A stretch of DNA of 64,000 bases from Muribaculum sp. (GCA_023663505.1 JAMPHH010000011.1:10906-74905), one strand, 5' to 3'; shown: positions 7,792 through 16,575, counted from the stretch's first letter. Numbers and translations are program-made. Notes: generated from the sequence alone by a model not told the origin.

Positions 7792-9618
7792 ATGAAATTG
7801 GCAGACCTTTTATTTAACGGACAGGTGAACAGCACGGGGAGTCAGGTGCAGCAGACCCAGTCGCCCCAAGCCAATGCCCAATTAAATCAAATGATACGCA
7901 GTCTCGCGCCCGGGCAGACTCTGCAGGGCGAGGTGGTGGCTAGCAACAATGGCGAGATCCAGATCAGGCTTTCGGAGGATATGGTGCTGAGTGCCCGGCT
8001 GGAGCAGGGTATGAACCTTGAGGTGGGCAAGAATGTGACCTTTGAGGTTCGCAATAACGGCAGAACCTTGACCTTAAGCCCGCTGTTTGCGAACACCGCG
8101 ACCGAGGCGAACGCCCTGAAGGCGTTGGATATGGCTGCGCTTCCTATCAATCAGAGCACAGTGACCATGACGGGGCTTATGATGCAGGCGGGACTTTCCG
8201 TTGACAGAAATTCGCTGCAGCAGATGTTTCGTGAGATGAATACCTTTCCGAATTCCAGTCTGTCGGATTTGGTGGATCTGCACAGACTGGGTTTGGAGGT
8301 AAACGAGGAGAATCTGGCGCAGATAAGCTCCTATAAGAATCTTACGCATCAGCTTGTGGACGGGATGCATACGGTGGTGGGCGCGCTCCCTGAGACTCTG
8401 CAGGGCATGGTGCAGGAGGGAAATGTGGAGGGTGCTGCCAAGATGTTTCAGGAGCTCCTGCAATTGTTAAGTGAGCTGCCTGCAGATGAGGCATTGGGAG
8501 AAGAAGCATTGACGACGCCTAGAGAGGGCGCGCAGCAGGCAGAGGCTCAGACCGGAGCGGAGATACAGGCGGGAAGCGGCGGGGAGAATGCCGCGGGAAG
8601 CTCGGCTGTTCAGCAGCTGCCGAACGATGAATTGGAGGAGCTGCTGGGGAGGATAGCGAACGAGAATACGAAAGCCCTGATGTCCATGGCAGACGGCAAG
8701 GGCGACAAAAAGGTGATTGTCGAGATGCCGCCCGAGTCGGTAGCTGAGCATGGTATAGCGGACGATAAAGGGGTGGCGGCTGCCACCAGATTTCCCTTGA
8801 CGCAGGAGCTTTTGCAGTTTGTTGACGCCCGAGGGGGCTCTCTGGCGGAATACGGGGATATTTTGCGACAGCTTGCCACGGCGGAGCAGGGCGGCGACCT
8901 TGCGGGGCAGGCGAAGGCATTACAGGAGCTTTTGCAGCAGGGACGGCAAAATGGCGATAATACGCTGTTAGAAGGGCTTCTGGCGGGAAAAATGTCACAG
9001 AGGGTATTGTCGGAGGGACTCTCCAAGCTCTGGACGATCGAGCCGAGAGAGGTGGCAGATGCAGGCAAGGTGGAGGAGCTTTACCAGAGATTGGATAGGC
9101 AGCTAAAGAGTATGACCCGTATCTTGGAGCAGGCGGGACAGACGGAGAGCGGTGCTTTTAAGGCTGCCACGAATATGAGCCAGAATATTGATTTTCTGCA
9201 GCAGTTGAATCAGGCGTACACCTATGTACAGCTTCCGCTGCGGCTGCAGCAGGGGGAGAAGCACGGGGATCTGTATGTCTATACCAATAAGCGCAATCTG
9301 GCGGCTAAGGACGGGCAGATCAGTGCGCTTTTGCATTTGGATATGGAGCATTTGGGACCGGTGGACGTCTATGTAGCAATGCAGGCGGAGCGCGTCAACA
9401 CCCGTTTCTATGTGCAGGACGACGAGATGTTGGACTTTTTGGAGGCGCATATGGACCTGCTCACGAGCCGCCTGCAGAAGAGAGGCTATCAATGTGACTT
9501 CTCCATGCAGATCAGGGACGCCAAGAGGAGCGCGGAGAGCGGGATACAGGGGCTTATGGCAGGAGAGCAGACTCCGCCACAGTCCATTGCACAATATGCG
9601 TTTGATGTCAGGGCATAG
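7792..9618 (+). CDS. FliK-like protein, YlqG type
   Basis: This 608-residue protein has an N-terminal region with a small beta domain (LQGEVVASNNGEIQIRL), a long Gln/Glu/Ala-rich helical middle and a C-terminal domain (about residues 470-590) with LPLRLQQGEKHGDLYVYTN and LGPVDVYVAMQAERVNTRF. The C-terminal part resembles the Flg_hook domain of the flagellar hook-length regulator FliK. Bacillus subtilis has the same arrangement after rnhB (ylqG then ylqH). The following gene is an isolated FlhB C-terminal domain, the natural partner of FliK, which supports the call. No other flagellar genes are in the window. The chosen ATG has GGGGG 7 bases upstream; the stop TAG lies inside a repeat. Function is unknown. 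Confidence 0.8.
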   Translation: MKLADLLFNGQVNSTGSQVQQTQSPQANAQLNQMIRSLAPGQTLQGEVVASNNGEIQIRLSEDMVLSARLEQGMNLEVGKNVTFEVRNNGRTLTLSPLFANTATEANALKALDMAALPINQSTVTMTGLMMQAGLSVDRNSLQQMFREMNTFPNSSLSDLVDLHRLGLEVNEENLAQISSYKNLTHQLVDGMHTVVGALPETLQGMVQEGNVEGAAKMFQELLQLLSELPADEALGEEALTTPREGAQQAEAQTGAEIQAGSGGENAAGSSAVQQLPNDELEELLGRIANENTKALMSMADGKGDKKVIVEMPPESVAEHGIADDKGVAAATRFPLTQELLQFVDARGGSLAEYGDILRQLATAEQGGDLAGQAKALQELLQQGRQNGDNTLLEGLLAGKMSQRVLSEGLSKLWTIEPREVADAGKVEELYQRLDRQLKSMTRILEQAGQTESGAFKAATNMSQNIDFLQQLNQAYTYVQLPLRLQQGEKHGDLYVYTNKRNLAAKDGQISALLHLDMEHLGPVDVYVAMQAERVNTRFYVQDDEMLDFLEAHMDLLTSRLQKRGYQCDFSMQIRDAKRSAESGIQGLMAGEQTPPQSIAQYAFDVRA

Positions 9619-9690
9619 GTTGAAAATCAAAGATTTTCAACCAGAAATTTGTGCTTGCGCCCAAATTTCCGGATTGCGGCAGGAATGGGC
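9615..9690 (+). repeat. Palindromic intergenic repeat family 1, copy A
   Basis: The unit begins ATAGGTTGAAAATC and forms a GGTTGAAAATC/GATTTTCAACC stem. A second AAATTTGTGC/GCCCAAATTT stem follows, then GGATTGCGGCAGGAATG. The stop codon of the FliK-like gene (TAG, 9616-9618) is part of it. Confidence 0.85.
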
Positions 9691-9790
9691 ATAGGTTGAA
9701 AAAATAAATTTTTCAACCGCAAATTTGTGCCTGCGGCTCAAATTCGTAGGATTGCGGCAAGAATGTATGATAGGTTGAAAAATTTTAAGG
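9691..9790 (+). repeat. Palindromic repeat family 1, copy B and the start of copy C
   Basis: Copy B (9691-9769) directly follows copy A and has the same order of parts: a GGTTGAAAAA stem, an AAATTTGTGC stem and GGATTGCGGCAAGAATG. A third, truncated copy starts at 9770 (ATAGGTTGAAAAATTT) and runs into the ribosome binding site of the next gene. Together they fill the 180-base gap between the two genes. Confidence 0.85.
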
Positions 9791-9797
9791 CGGTGAG

Positions 9798-10094
9798 ATG
9801 ATGGCGGGTACGGGCAAGGATAAGGAGAAGGTAAAGCAGGCAATCGCTTTGGAGTATAATCCGGAGGAGGACGCGCCGAAGGTGATCGCCAGTGGGCGCG
9901 GCGCATTGGCGGAGCGTATCATTGAGCGCGCGCAGGAGAGCGACGTGCCAATCCATCGGGACGACAAGCTGGCAGATACCTTGTCCAGATTGGAGATAGG
10001 GGATATGATACCGCCGGAGCTGTACGAGGTTGTGGCGGAGATATTGATTTTTGTGGATTCCATGGATAAGATAAAGGGTAAGATACGGCAGTGA
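9798..10094 (+). CDS. Orphan FlhB C-terminal domain protein, YlqH type
   Basis: This 98-residue soluble protein corresponds to the cytoplasmic C-terminal domain of FlhB, the flagellar export gate component. It contains AIALEYNPEEDAPKVIASGR, ALAERIIERAQESDVPI and the ending IPPELYEVVAEILIFV, all in FlhB order. The FlhB membrane domain and the NPTH self-cleavage site are absent. It sits after a FliK-like gene, as ylqH does in Bacillus. Translation starts at one of two consecutive ATGs after AAGGCGGTGAG. It overlaps the next gene if that uses its upstream GTG. The role of such solo domains is not established. Confidence 0.85.
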   Translation: MMAGTGKDKEKVKQAIALEYNPEEDAPKVIASGRGALAERIIERAQESDVPIHRDDKLADTLSRLEIGDMIPPELYEVVAEILIFVDSMDKIKGKIRQ

Positions 10095-10111
10095 GGTATG
10101 GGAGGAAAAGC

Positions 10112-10486
10112 TTGGAGGCGGATAAGAATAAAAGGCAGCTAGGGGCAGACAAGGAACAGCTTGCGGCGGAGTATCTGACCGCGCGGGGAATGGATATTTT
10201 GGAGAGGAATTTCAGGAACAGGCAGGGAGAGATTGACATTATCGGCAGACACGGGCAATATCTGGTGTTTGTGGAGGTGAAGTTCCGCTCGGGGACCGAT
10301 ATGGGAATGGCTGTGGAGGCGGTGGGTATTCATAAGCAGCGTCAGATCTGCAAGGTGGCGGACTATTATCGCATGCTGCATCATCTGGGGGACAATACGG
10401 CAGTGCGCTATGACGTACTGGCGATACAGGGAGAGGAGATTCAGTGGATTCAAAATGCCTTTCCCCATATTTATAGGAGAAGGTAG
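10112..10486 (+). CDS. yraN: YraN family (UPF0102) nuclease-fold protein
   Basis: This protein of about 124 residues has the UPF0102 layout: GADKEQLAAEYLTARGMDIL, then RNRQGEIDIIGRHGQYLVFVEVKFR. This is the E..D...EVK arrangement of a restriction-endonuclease-like fold, and the C-terminus is RYDVLAI. The biochemical role is unknown, although the family is near universal. I chose a TTG start at 10112 because a strong GGGAGG site lies 6 bases upstream. A GTG at 10091 that overlaps the previous stop is the alternative and would add 7 residues. Confidence 0.88.
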   Translation: MEADKNKRQLGADKEQLAAEYLTARGMDILERNFRNRQGEIDIIGRHGQYLVFVEVKFRSGTDMGMAVEAVGIHKQRQICKVADYYRMLHHLGDNTAVRYDVLAIQGEEIQWIQNAFPHIYRRR

Positions 10487-10616
10487 CTGAGGGACATCAT
10501 AGACAGGACAGTCATAGCTGCAATCATTTGGGGCTATTGCAAGTATCTCGCAGGTGCCGTATGATTGAAACGTTATATGAAGCGTAACAAATAATGGAAT
10601 AGCGGAGAGTTGGTTT

Positions 10617-11486
10617 ATGCAGACAGTCATTCGTTCAGGCAGCGCCGCGAGTCCGGTGTTGCGGCAGAATTCAGAGGGAGCCTTGGAATATCTGACCTTT
10701 CCGTCGTTGGAGCGGACAGGGGTTGTGGGGCATCTTTTTACCACGAGGACAGGGGGTGTCAGCCGCGGGATTTACAGCTCTATGAACCTTAGCTTTACAA
10801 GGGGGGACGAGGAGACGGCGGTGTCAGAGAATTATCGCCGTATCGGTCAGGTTCTGGGCTGCGCGCCGGAGCGTATGGTGGCGTCTCACCAGACCCATAC
10901 CACCAATATCCGTCTTGTGACGGAGGCGGATTGCGGCAAGGGGATTGTGCGTGAGCGGGATTATGATAATGTGGACGGTCTGATCACGGACACGCCGGGC
11001 ATATGCCTTGTGACCTATTATGCGGATTGTGTCCCGCTGTATCTGGTTGACCCTGTGAGGCGGGCTATCGGGCTGGCGCATTCCGGCTGGCGGGGGACGG
11101 TCAACCGCATGGGGGAGTGCATGGTGCGGCAGATGCAGGAGAGCTTTGGCAGCAGACCCTCAGATCTGATTGCGGCGATCGGACCCTCGATCTGTGTGGA
11201 CTGTTATGAGGTCAGCGAAGATGTGGCTTCGCAGTTTGAGGTGCAGTTTCGCGGCACGGAGGTGGTCAGACAGGGCAGAGCCGCGGGGAAATATCAGTTG
11301 GATCTGTGGCTTGCCAATCAACTGATCCTCATGCAGGCGGGGGTTTTGGAGGAGCAGATATCGGTGACGGATCTCTGCACCTGCCACAATCCTGATTACC
11401 TTTTTTCCCATAGGGCAAGTCAGGGCAAGAGGGGGAATCTTGCGGCATTTTTATATATTCTTAATAAATTTACAGAGAAAGCTTAA
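10617..11486 (+). CDS. pgeF: PgeF/YfiH family laccase-domain protein
   Basis: This 289-residue protein belongs to the polyphenol oxidase-like family now linked to peptidoglycan editing and purine nucleoside metabolism (PgeF/YlmD). The metal-site motifs are present: ASHQTHT, YADCVPLYLVDP, IGLAHSGWRGTV, IGPSICVDCYEV and, near the end, SHRASQGKRGNLAAF. Length is typical. It follows yraN after 130 bases in which I saw no clear signal. The next gene, a response regulator, has its own extended -10 promoter. Confidence 0.93.
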   Translation: MQTVIRSGSAASPVLRQNSEGALEYLTFPSLERTGVVGHLFTTRTGGVSRGIYSSMNLSFTRGDEETAVSENYRRIGQVLGCAPERMVASHQTHTTNIRLVTEADCGKGIVRERDYDNVDGLITDTPGICLVTYYADCVPLYLVDPVRRAIGLAHSGWRGTVNRMGECMVRQMQESFGSRPSDLIAAIGPSICVDCYEVSEDVASQFEVQFRGTEVVRQGRAAGKYQLDLWLANQLILMQAGVLEEQISVTDLCTCHNPDYLFSHRASQGKRGNLAAFLYILNKFTEKA

Positions 11487-11505
11487 TTTATTCTTTATTT
11501 TTATA

Positions 11506-11514
11506 TGTTATAAT
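11506..11514 (+). promoter_or_regulatory. Extended -10 promoter before the response regulator gene
   Basis: TGTTATAAT is an extended -10 element with a perfect TATAAT. No good -35 box lies 16-18 bases upstream. Confidence 0.45.
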
Positions 11515-11598
11515 ATGACCATATTCATGGCAGGAAACGGCCGAATGGCCATAAATGCATGGTTGAATACAAAGGGAGATTGAGCGAGGATTGATTTT

Positions 11599-12291
11599 AT
11601 GGCAAATATATTAGTGTGTGATGATGACAGGGAGATTGTGGACGCGATAGAGATTTATCTGAGTCAGGACGGCTATCATATCTACAAGGCGTATGACGGG
11701 GAGCAGGCGATCGGGCTGTTAAAGAAAGAGGATATCCACCTGTTGATCATGGATATCATGATGCCCAAGCTGGACGGTATCCGCGCCACGCTGAAGATTC
11801 GGGAGTACAGCAGTATCCCTATTATTATGCTGTCCGCCAAGTCGGAGGATACGGACAAGATTCTGGGGCTGAATATCGGTGCAGATGACTATATCACGAA
11901 GCCGTTTAATCCGTTGGAGCTGGTGGCGAGGGTGAAGTCCAATCTGCGCCGTTATACCTCACTGGGCAGCTTGGACGGCGGGGGAAAGTCTGTCTATCAG
12001 GTGGGCGGACTTGTGGTGAATGATGAGAATAAGCAGGTGTTCGTTGATGACGAGCCGGTAAAGCTGACGCCCATAGAGTACAATATTTTGCTGCTGTTGA
12101 TGAAGAATCAGGGGAGGGTGTTCTCCATTAACCAGATTTATGAGAGCATCTGGAACGAGGACGCCGTCGGCGCAGACAATACGGTGGCGGTGCATATCCG
12201 TCATATCCGCGAGAAGATAGAGATTAATCCCAAGGAGCCAAAGTATTTGAAGGTGGTCTGGGGCGTGGGCTATAAAATAGACAATCAATAG
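11599..12291 (+). CDS. OmpR/VanR-type response regulator
   Basis: This 230-residue regulator has a receiver domain with the acidic CDDD pocket, phosphoacceptor Asp52 in LLIMDIMMP, Ser79 and Lys101 in YITKPF. A winged-helix DNA-binding domain follows (VKLTPIEYNILLLL, NTVAVHIRHIREKIE, VWGVGYKI). The large sensor kinase downstream is its likely partner; two repeat elements fill the 150-base gap between them. The target genes and signal are unknown. Confidence 0.95.
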   Translation: MANILVCDDDREIVDAIEIYLSQDGYHIYKAYDGEQAIGLLKKEDIHLLIMDIMMPKLDGIRATLKIREYSSIPIIMLSAKSEDTDKILGLNIGADDYITKPFNPLELVARVKSNLRRYTSLGSLDGGGKSVYQVGGLVVNDENKQVFVDDEPVKLTPIEYNILLLLMKNQGRVFSINQIYESIWNEDAVGADNTVAVHIRHIREKIEINPKEPKYLKVVWGVGYKIDNQ

Positions 12292-12299
12292 GAGCTAAT

Positions 12300-12369
12300 G
12301 CGAAAAATCAAAGATTTTTCACTTTTGATTTGAGCAATATCACAGACTATGTCTGCGATATGCAAGGGG
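12300..12369 (+). repeat. Start-proximal double stem-loop repeat, copy 2 (family 2)
   Basis: A GAAAAATC...GATTTTTC stem (12302-12320) is followed by an 11-bp stem at 12337-12361 with one A-C mismatch, then AAGGGG. It aligns end to end with the minus strand of 236-302. Confidence 0.7.
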
Positions 12370-12443
12370 ATAGGTTGAAAAATCAAAGATTTTTCAACCA
12401 GAAATTTGTGCTTGCGCCCAAATTTCGCAGATTGCGGAAAGGC
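12370..12443 (+). repeat. Palindromic repeat family 1, copy D
   Basis: It opens ATAGGTTGAAAAATC with a perfect 12-bp GGTTGAAAAATC/GATTTTTCAACC stem and continues AAATTTGTGCTTGCGCCC and GATTGCGGAAAGGCATG. It is the same order of parts as 9615-9769. It ends at the sensor kinase start. Confidence 0.9.
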
Positions 12444-15206
12444 ATGATTATTATTATGGAAAAGCATACCTTAAAGAGGTTGATATTAGGGCTGATACAG
12501 CATTTGTTGGCAATGTGTATTATGATCGCATTGGCGGCGATACTGTTCAATTCCTATCTGACGGTTCAAACCATGGACGGACCTACCACCTATGCGCTTG
12601 CGCCGCTTGACACGGAGCCTGTGTTTGAGGACAGCGACCTGTTCAATGATATCTTTCGGACGGCGGTGGCGGATATTACCAGACTGGTGGTGATCAAGGG
12701 ACAGCTAGAGACGGAAGGGGAGTTTGACTCGTCCAAGCTGATCGACGTGACGGAGTATGCGGGGCGTAAGGGAACGGGGGGAGACTGCCCTGTCACGGCG
12801 GTATACGAGCTTGAGGACTTGATCAAATGGGGCAGGAACGGCATGGAGTACACGAATCGCGCCATGAGCATGTCGGATTTTGTCAATTATTTTGGTCCTG
12901 CGTTATCTGTGGCTAATTTTGCGCTGAGCGAGGACGGCGAGCTGATCTTTATAGGTTTTCGCGATGAGGCGTTCGTTCCGGAGTTCAAGAGATATTACAG
13001 CATGAGTGTGGCTGTAAATGGCAATGAGGGTGGCGAGGAGAGCGGCGAGGAGGATATCGAGGCGGTGCAGAACGCCATGGCTCTCTACACGGAGGAGCAG
13101 CTTGAGGATATGGCATTTTCCTATATTCTGCAGGAGCTTCCGGAGAATCTGATCGATGTTTCCAGAGAAGATGACGGCAGCGTGACAGTTTATTTTCCCA
13201 TGCTGAACGGACGTTATGAGACCACGGACAAGGAGAAGCGCATTACCGCGTATGCAGGCAACTGGATTGAGTATATGCAGCTGCAGAGCAATATCGAGGA
13301 GGCTGTGAACGGTCTCTATACAAGCTACGGCTTATACCAGAATTGTAACAGCCTGTATCAGTCTAACACTAATCTGAAATATGTGGTTCGGGTGGTGACT
13401 GATGACGGTATCATGCGGACTTACACCAATCAGGAGGAGATGGCGGGGCTCTCGGACAATCTGATCACGGAGTATTTCGCTGAGTACAGGCGTTATTTTA
13501 TTTATTATCCTGACAGTCTGGAATTCACGGGAAATGTGAATCTGACGGAGGCGAACATTCATGAATACCTGAGCGAGTATGATTATGCATATCCCGACAA
13601 CACGCAAATATGGGTTGGGGTAGACACCTCCTATGAGATGCGGGGAGACGCTTTTTACAGCGCACATATTTTGTTTGAAAATATCGTGCCTAATATCACG
13701 GGGATCATCGTGTCGATAAGCTTCCTTTTTGGCTTGTGGCTTCTTATTCTGGGGCATCTGACCGTGACGGCGGGAGTGGCATATGACGAGAAGGGGAAGC
13801 TGACCCATTATTTAAACAGCTTTGACCATATTTGGACAGAGGTTTTTGTGGGGTTCTTTATTCTCCTTAGATATGGGGCGTCCTATGGCTATCGGTATTT
13901 GCTCGCGGTGGCGGACAGGGTATATGAGAACCACGCGCTGAACACCATGGGGGTGTCAAAGGCGCAGATTTATGAGTATGGTTCCTTTGCCCTGTATGGC
14001 GCTTTGCTCAGCATGTGTCTGTGCATTCTCTGGTACAGTCTGGTGCGGCGCGTGAAGTCGGGCAATCTGTGGCGGGACAGCCTGATACACTGGATACTGG
14101 TTTCTTTTCGCCGTGCGATCGGTTTTGTGCTGTCTCATCGGAATTCCGCCGTGAGCACGTTGATTCCCTACAATGCCTTTCTGATGATGAATCTGTTCGG
14201 GTTCTGGGGCTGTATGCGGCTGTGGGGGCGAAGCCCGATAGGCGCGGTCGTGTCGGGCGGCGTGTTGGTGGTCATAGATGGCTTGGTGGGGGTGCTTTTG
14301 TTCCGCCGCAATGGGGAGTGGCTGGACATTGTGGACGCGATCAGACATATTCGGGACGGCGAGGTGGATTTTAAGCTTGACGCGGAGTCCCTGCACGGCG
14401 GTAATAGGGAGATCGCGGACGCGGTGAATAATATCAGCGAGGGCATCAGCAAGGCCGTGAGCACGAGCATGAAGGACGAGCAAATGAAGACGGATCTGAT
14501 CACCAATGTCTCGCATGATATCAAGACGCCTCTCACGTCGATTATCAGCTATGTCGATCTGTTAAAAAGGCTTGGCATCGAGGAGGAGCCTGCGAAGGGA
14601 TATATTGACGTACTGGACAGCAAATCCCAGCGTCTGAAGCAATTGACTGATGACTTGGTGGAGGCGTCCAAGCTTTCATCAGGCAATATTGAGCTTGATA
14701 TGGAGAGACTTAATCTGACAGAGCTGCTCAATCAGGTGATCGGGGAGTTGTCCGAGCGTCTGGAGGAGCGTGGGCTTCAGATTTTCTTTGACGGGGGCGA
14801 GCGTCCCGCTTATATTTATGCGGACAGCCGCAGGATGTGGCGCGTGATGGAGAATCTTTTCAACAATATGTATAAATACGCGTTGGAAAATACGAGAGTA
14901 TACATTGATCTGGTTGTGGAGGAGCATGAGGGCGGCAATATCGTTGAGGCTTCCCTGAAAAATATTTCCGAGCGGCAGATGAATATCAAGGCTGCGGATC
15001 TGACAGAGCGGTTTATTCGGGGAGATGATGCCAGAAGCACAGAAGGGTCAGGTCTGGGGCTCTATATCACGAAGAATCTGGTTCATGCGCAGAACGGAGA
15101 GTTTGACATCAAATTGGACGGGGACTTGTTCAAGGCGGTGATTCGTTTTCCGGAAAGTGTGCAGAGCGATTCGGGTGAACAACATTACGGTTCAGCGAAG
15201 GGCTGA
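12444..15206 (+). CDS. Large membrane sensor histidine kinase
   Basis: This protein of about 920 residues has one N-terminal membrane helix, an extracytoplasmic domain of about 380 residues, several further helices (about 410-620), and a cytoplasmic HAMP-like segment. A HisKA domain follows, with phosphoacceptor His691 in NVSHDIKTPLTS, then an ATPase domain with NLFNNMYKY and GSGLGLYITKN. It pairs with the response regulator upstream. The frame stays open upstream through a repeat element, but those 38 codons are repeat-derived. I therefore start at ATG 12444 (MIIIMEK); ATG 12456 is also possible. The stop lies within a terminator stem. The signal sensed is unknown. Confidence 0.92.
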   Translation: MIIIMEKHTLKRLILGLIQHLLAMCIMIALAAILFNSYLTVQTMDGPTTYALAPLDTEPVFEDSDLFNDIFRTAVADITRLVVIKGQLETEGEFDSSKLIDVTEYAGRKGTGGDCPVTAVYELEDLIKWGRNGMEYTNRAMSMSDFVNYFGPALSVANFALSEDGELIFIGFRDEAFVPEFKRYYSMSVAVNGNEGGEESGEEDIEAVQNAMALYTEEQLEDMAFSYILQELPENLIDVSREDDGSVTVYFPMLNGRYETTDKEKRITAYAGNWIEYMQLQSNIEEAVNGLYTSYGLYQNCNSLYQSNTNLKYVVRVVTDDGIMRTYTNQEEMAGLSDNLITEYFAEYRRYFIYYPDSLEFTGNVNLTEANIHEYLSEYDYAYPDNTQIWVGVDTSYEMRGDAFYSAHILFENIVPNITGIIVSISFLFGLWLLILGHLTVTAGVAYDEKGKLTHYLNSFDHIWTEVFVGFFILLRYGASYGYRYLLAVADRVYENHALNTMGVSKAQIYEYGSFALYGALLSMCLCILWYSLVRRVKSGNLWRDSLIHWILVSFRRAIGFVLSHRNSAVSTLIPYNAFLMMNLFGFWGCMRLWGRSPIGAVVSGGVLVVIDGLVGVLLFRRNGEWLDIVDAIRHIRDGEVDFKLDAESLHGGNREIADAVNNISEGISKAVSTSMKDEQMKTDLITNVSHDIKTPLTSIISYVDLLKRLGIEEEPAKGYIDVLDSKSQRLKQLTDDLVEASKLSSGNIELDMERLNLTELLNQVIGELSERLEERGLQIFFDGGERPAYIYADSRRMWRVMENLFNNMYKYALENTRVYIDLVVEEHEGGNIVEASLKNISERQMNIKAADLTERFIRGDDARSTEGSGLGLYITKNLVHAQNGEFDIKLDGDLFKAVIRFPESVQSDSGEQHYGSAKG

Positions 15207-15213
15207 ACCGTAA
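15185..15213. terminator. Bidirectional hairpin between convergent genes
   Basis: TTACGGTTCAGC and GCTGAACCGTAA form a perfect 12-bp stem with a 5-base loop between the sensor kinase and leftward prs. The kinase stop codon (TGA, 15204-15206) lies in the right arm. There is no T tract. The arm sequence resembles the ends of the inverted-repeat elements at 39719 and 41460. Confidence 0.6.
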
Positions 15214-15222
15214 CATGCAGGC

Positions 15223-16422
15223 TTAGAAATCCATATACTCGACCTGCTTTCTGTTATTGTATGCCTCCAAAATCCCCTGTATCTTCTCTGTGGTGGCGAG
15301 CACGTTGGAGAGAGAGACATCGTGATTCATAAAGTCAATGATGGAGGTGACAAACTTACTCATGTCCGCCTCGATAAAATAAGGCTTGGTATAGAGCTCG
15401 GGGGGCAGATATGTCAGATCCGTGGTGACAACCTTATCAAAATCTCCCTGTTCATAAGCCTCGTCAAATTTGGACAGTCCGTCGGTAAACAATCCAAAGG
15501 TACAGCAGATAAACACGCGGCGTGCATTCATTTTCTTGAGCTGTCTGGCGGTGTCTAACATGCTTCCGCCTGACGAGATCATATCGTCAATGATAATGAT
15601 GTCCTTGCCGTCGATATTGTCTCCCAGAAACTCATGGGCGACAATCGGGTTTTTCCCGTTTTCTATTCGGGAATAATCCCTGCGCTTATAGAACATTCCC
15701 GTGTCCACGCCCAACACTGTCGCAAAGTAGATCGCGCGGTCTAACGCACCCTCGTCAGGGCTGATGACCAGTAAATGCTCCTTGTCGATCAACAGATCGT
15801 CCTCGGCGTTCAGGAGAGCCTTGATAAACTGATAGGGCGGTGTGAAATTGTCGAAGCCGTTCAGCGGCGTGGAGTTAGCGACTCTGGGGTCATGGGCGTC
15901 AAAAGTGATGAAATTATCCACTCCCATATTGCTTAGTTCCCTCAAGGCGTAAGCACAGTCCAAGGATTCGCGGCCGTTTCTCTTGTGCTGACGTCCCTCA
16001 TACAAAAAGGGCATGATCACATTGATGCGGTGCGCCTTGCCTGTACAGGCGGCGATTGCGCGCTTTAAGTCCTGATAATGGTCATCAGGGGACATATGGT
16101 TGGTATAGCCGTTCATTTCATAGGTGATGCTGTGATTGCATACGTCAACCAACAGAAAGATATCCTTACCGCGGATAGTCTCGCCAAACTCCGCCTTTGC
16201 CTCGCCGCTGCCAAAACGGGGAATATGCAGATCCACAAGATAATTGTCCTCGATGTAGCCGTGGAAGGCGGGATCGTTCTTTACTTTATCGTTATGGATA
16301 TTTTTGCGGAAATTCACCATATAGTCATTGACCTGCTGCCCCAGCTTGGCTGCGGAGGGCAGGGCGGCAATTTTTAACGGCGCTACCGGCATTGCGTTTT
16401 CAAGTTCAAGTAGATTAGGCAT
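15223..16422 (-). CDS. prs: Ribose-phosphate pyrophosphokinase (long form)
   Basis: This 399-residue enzyme makes PRPP from ribose-5-phosphate and ATP for nucleotide, His and Trp synthesis. The C-terminal PRPP loop KDIIIIDDMISSGGSM is unmistakable, and PFLYEGRQHKRNGRES and ITFDAHDPRV match the ATP and flexible-loop regions. It is about 80 residues longer than standard Prs, with an N-terminal extension (about residues 1-60) and an insertion near the end. Such long forms occur in Clostridia. It is transcribed leftward, divergent from the DUF512 gene. Confidence 0.93.
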   Translation of the reverse strand: MPNLLELENAMPVAPLKIAALPSAAKLGQQVNDYMVNFRKNIHNDKVKNDPAFHGYIEDNYLVDLHIPRFGSGEAKAEFGETIRGKDIFLLVDVCNHSITYEMNGYTNHMSPDDHYQDLKRAIAACTGKAHRINVIMPFLYEGRQHKRNGRESLDCAYALRELSNMGVDNFITFDAHDPRVANSTPLNGFDNFTPPYQFIKALLNAEDDLLIDKEHLLVISPDEGALDRAIYFATVLGVDTGMFYKRRDYSRIENGKNPIVAHEFLGDNIDGKDIIIIDDMISSGGSMLDTARQLKKMNARRVFICCTFGLFTDGLSKFDEAYEQGDFDKVVTTDLTYLPPELYTKPYFIEADMSKFVTSIIDFMNHDVSLSNVLATTEKIQGILEAYNNRKQVEYMDF

Positions 16423-16453
16423 AATTTTCCTCCAGATGTATATGACAAGTCAA

Positions 16454-16536
16454 GTTACAATTCACGCCCTAACCGATTCAGCAATCTTCTGCTTGATGTG
16501 CGTGAATTGCAACGAAGATGCACCGTGAATAGTAAC
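16454..16536. repeat. 83-base inverted-repeat element between divergent genes
   Basis: The ends are GTTACAATTCACG and CGTGAATAGTAAC, an imperfect terminal inverted repeat. An internal CGTGAATTGCAAC also pairs with the left end. On the minus strand the right end reads GTTACTATTCACGGTGC, identical to 39750-39766. Confidence 0.65.
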
Positions 16537-16575
16537 CAATTTAATACCTGACACTTAATTTATAACATTCTGGTA

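Noticed and set aside
12330..12443. N-terminal extension of 38 residues on the sensor kinase
   Set aside because: These codons lie wholly in intergenic repeat elements that recur elsewhere without coding, so the start was moved to 12444.
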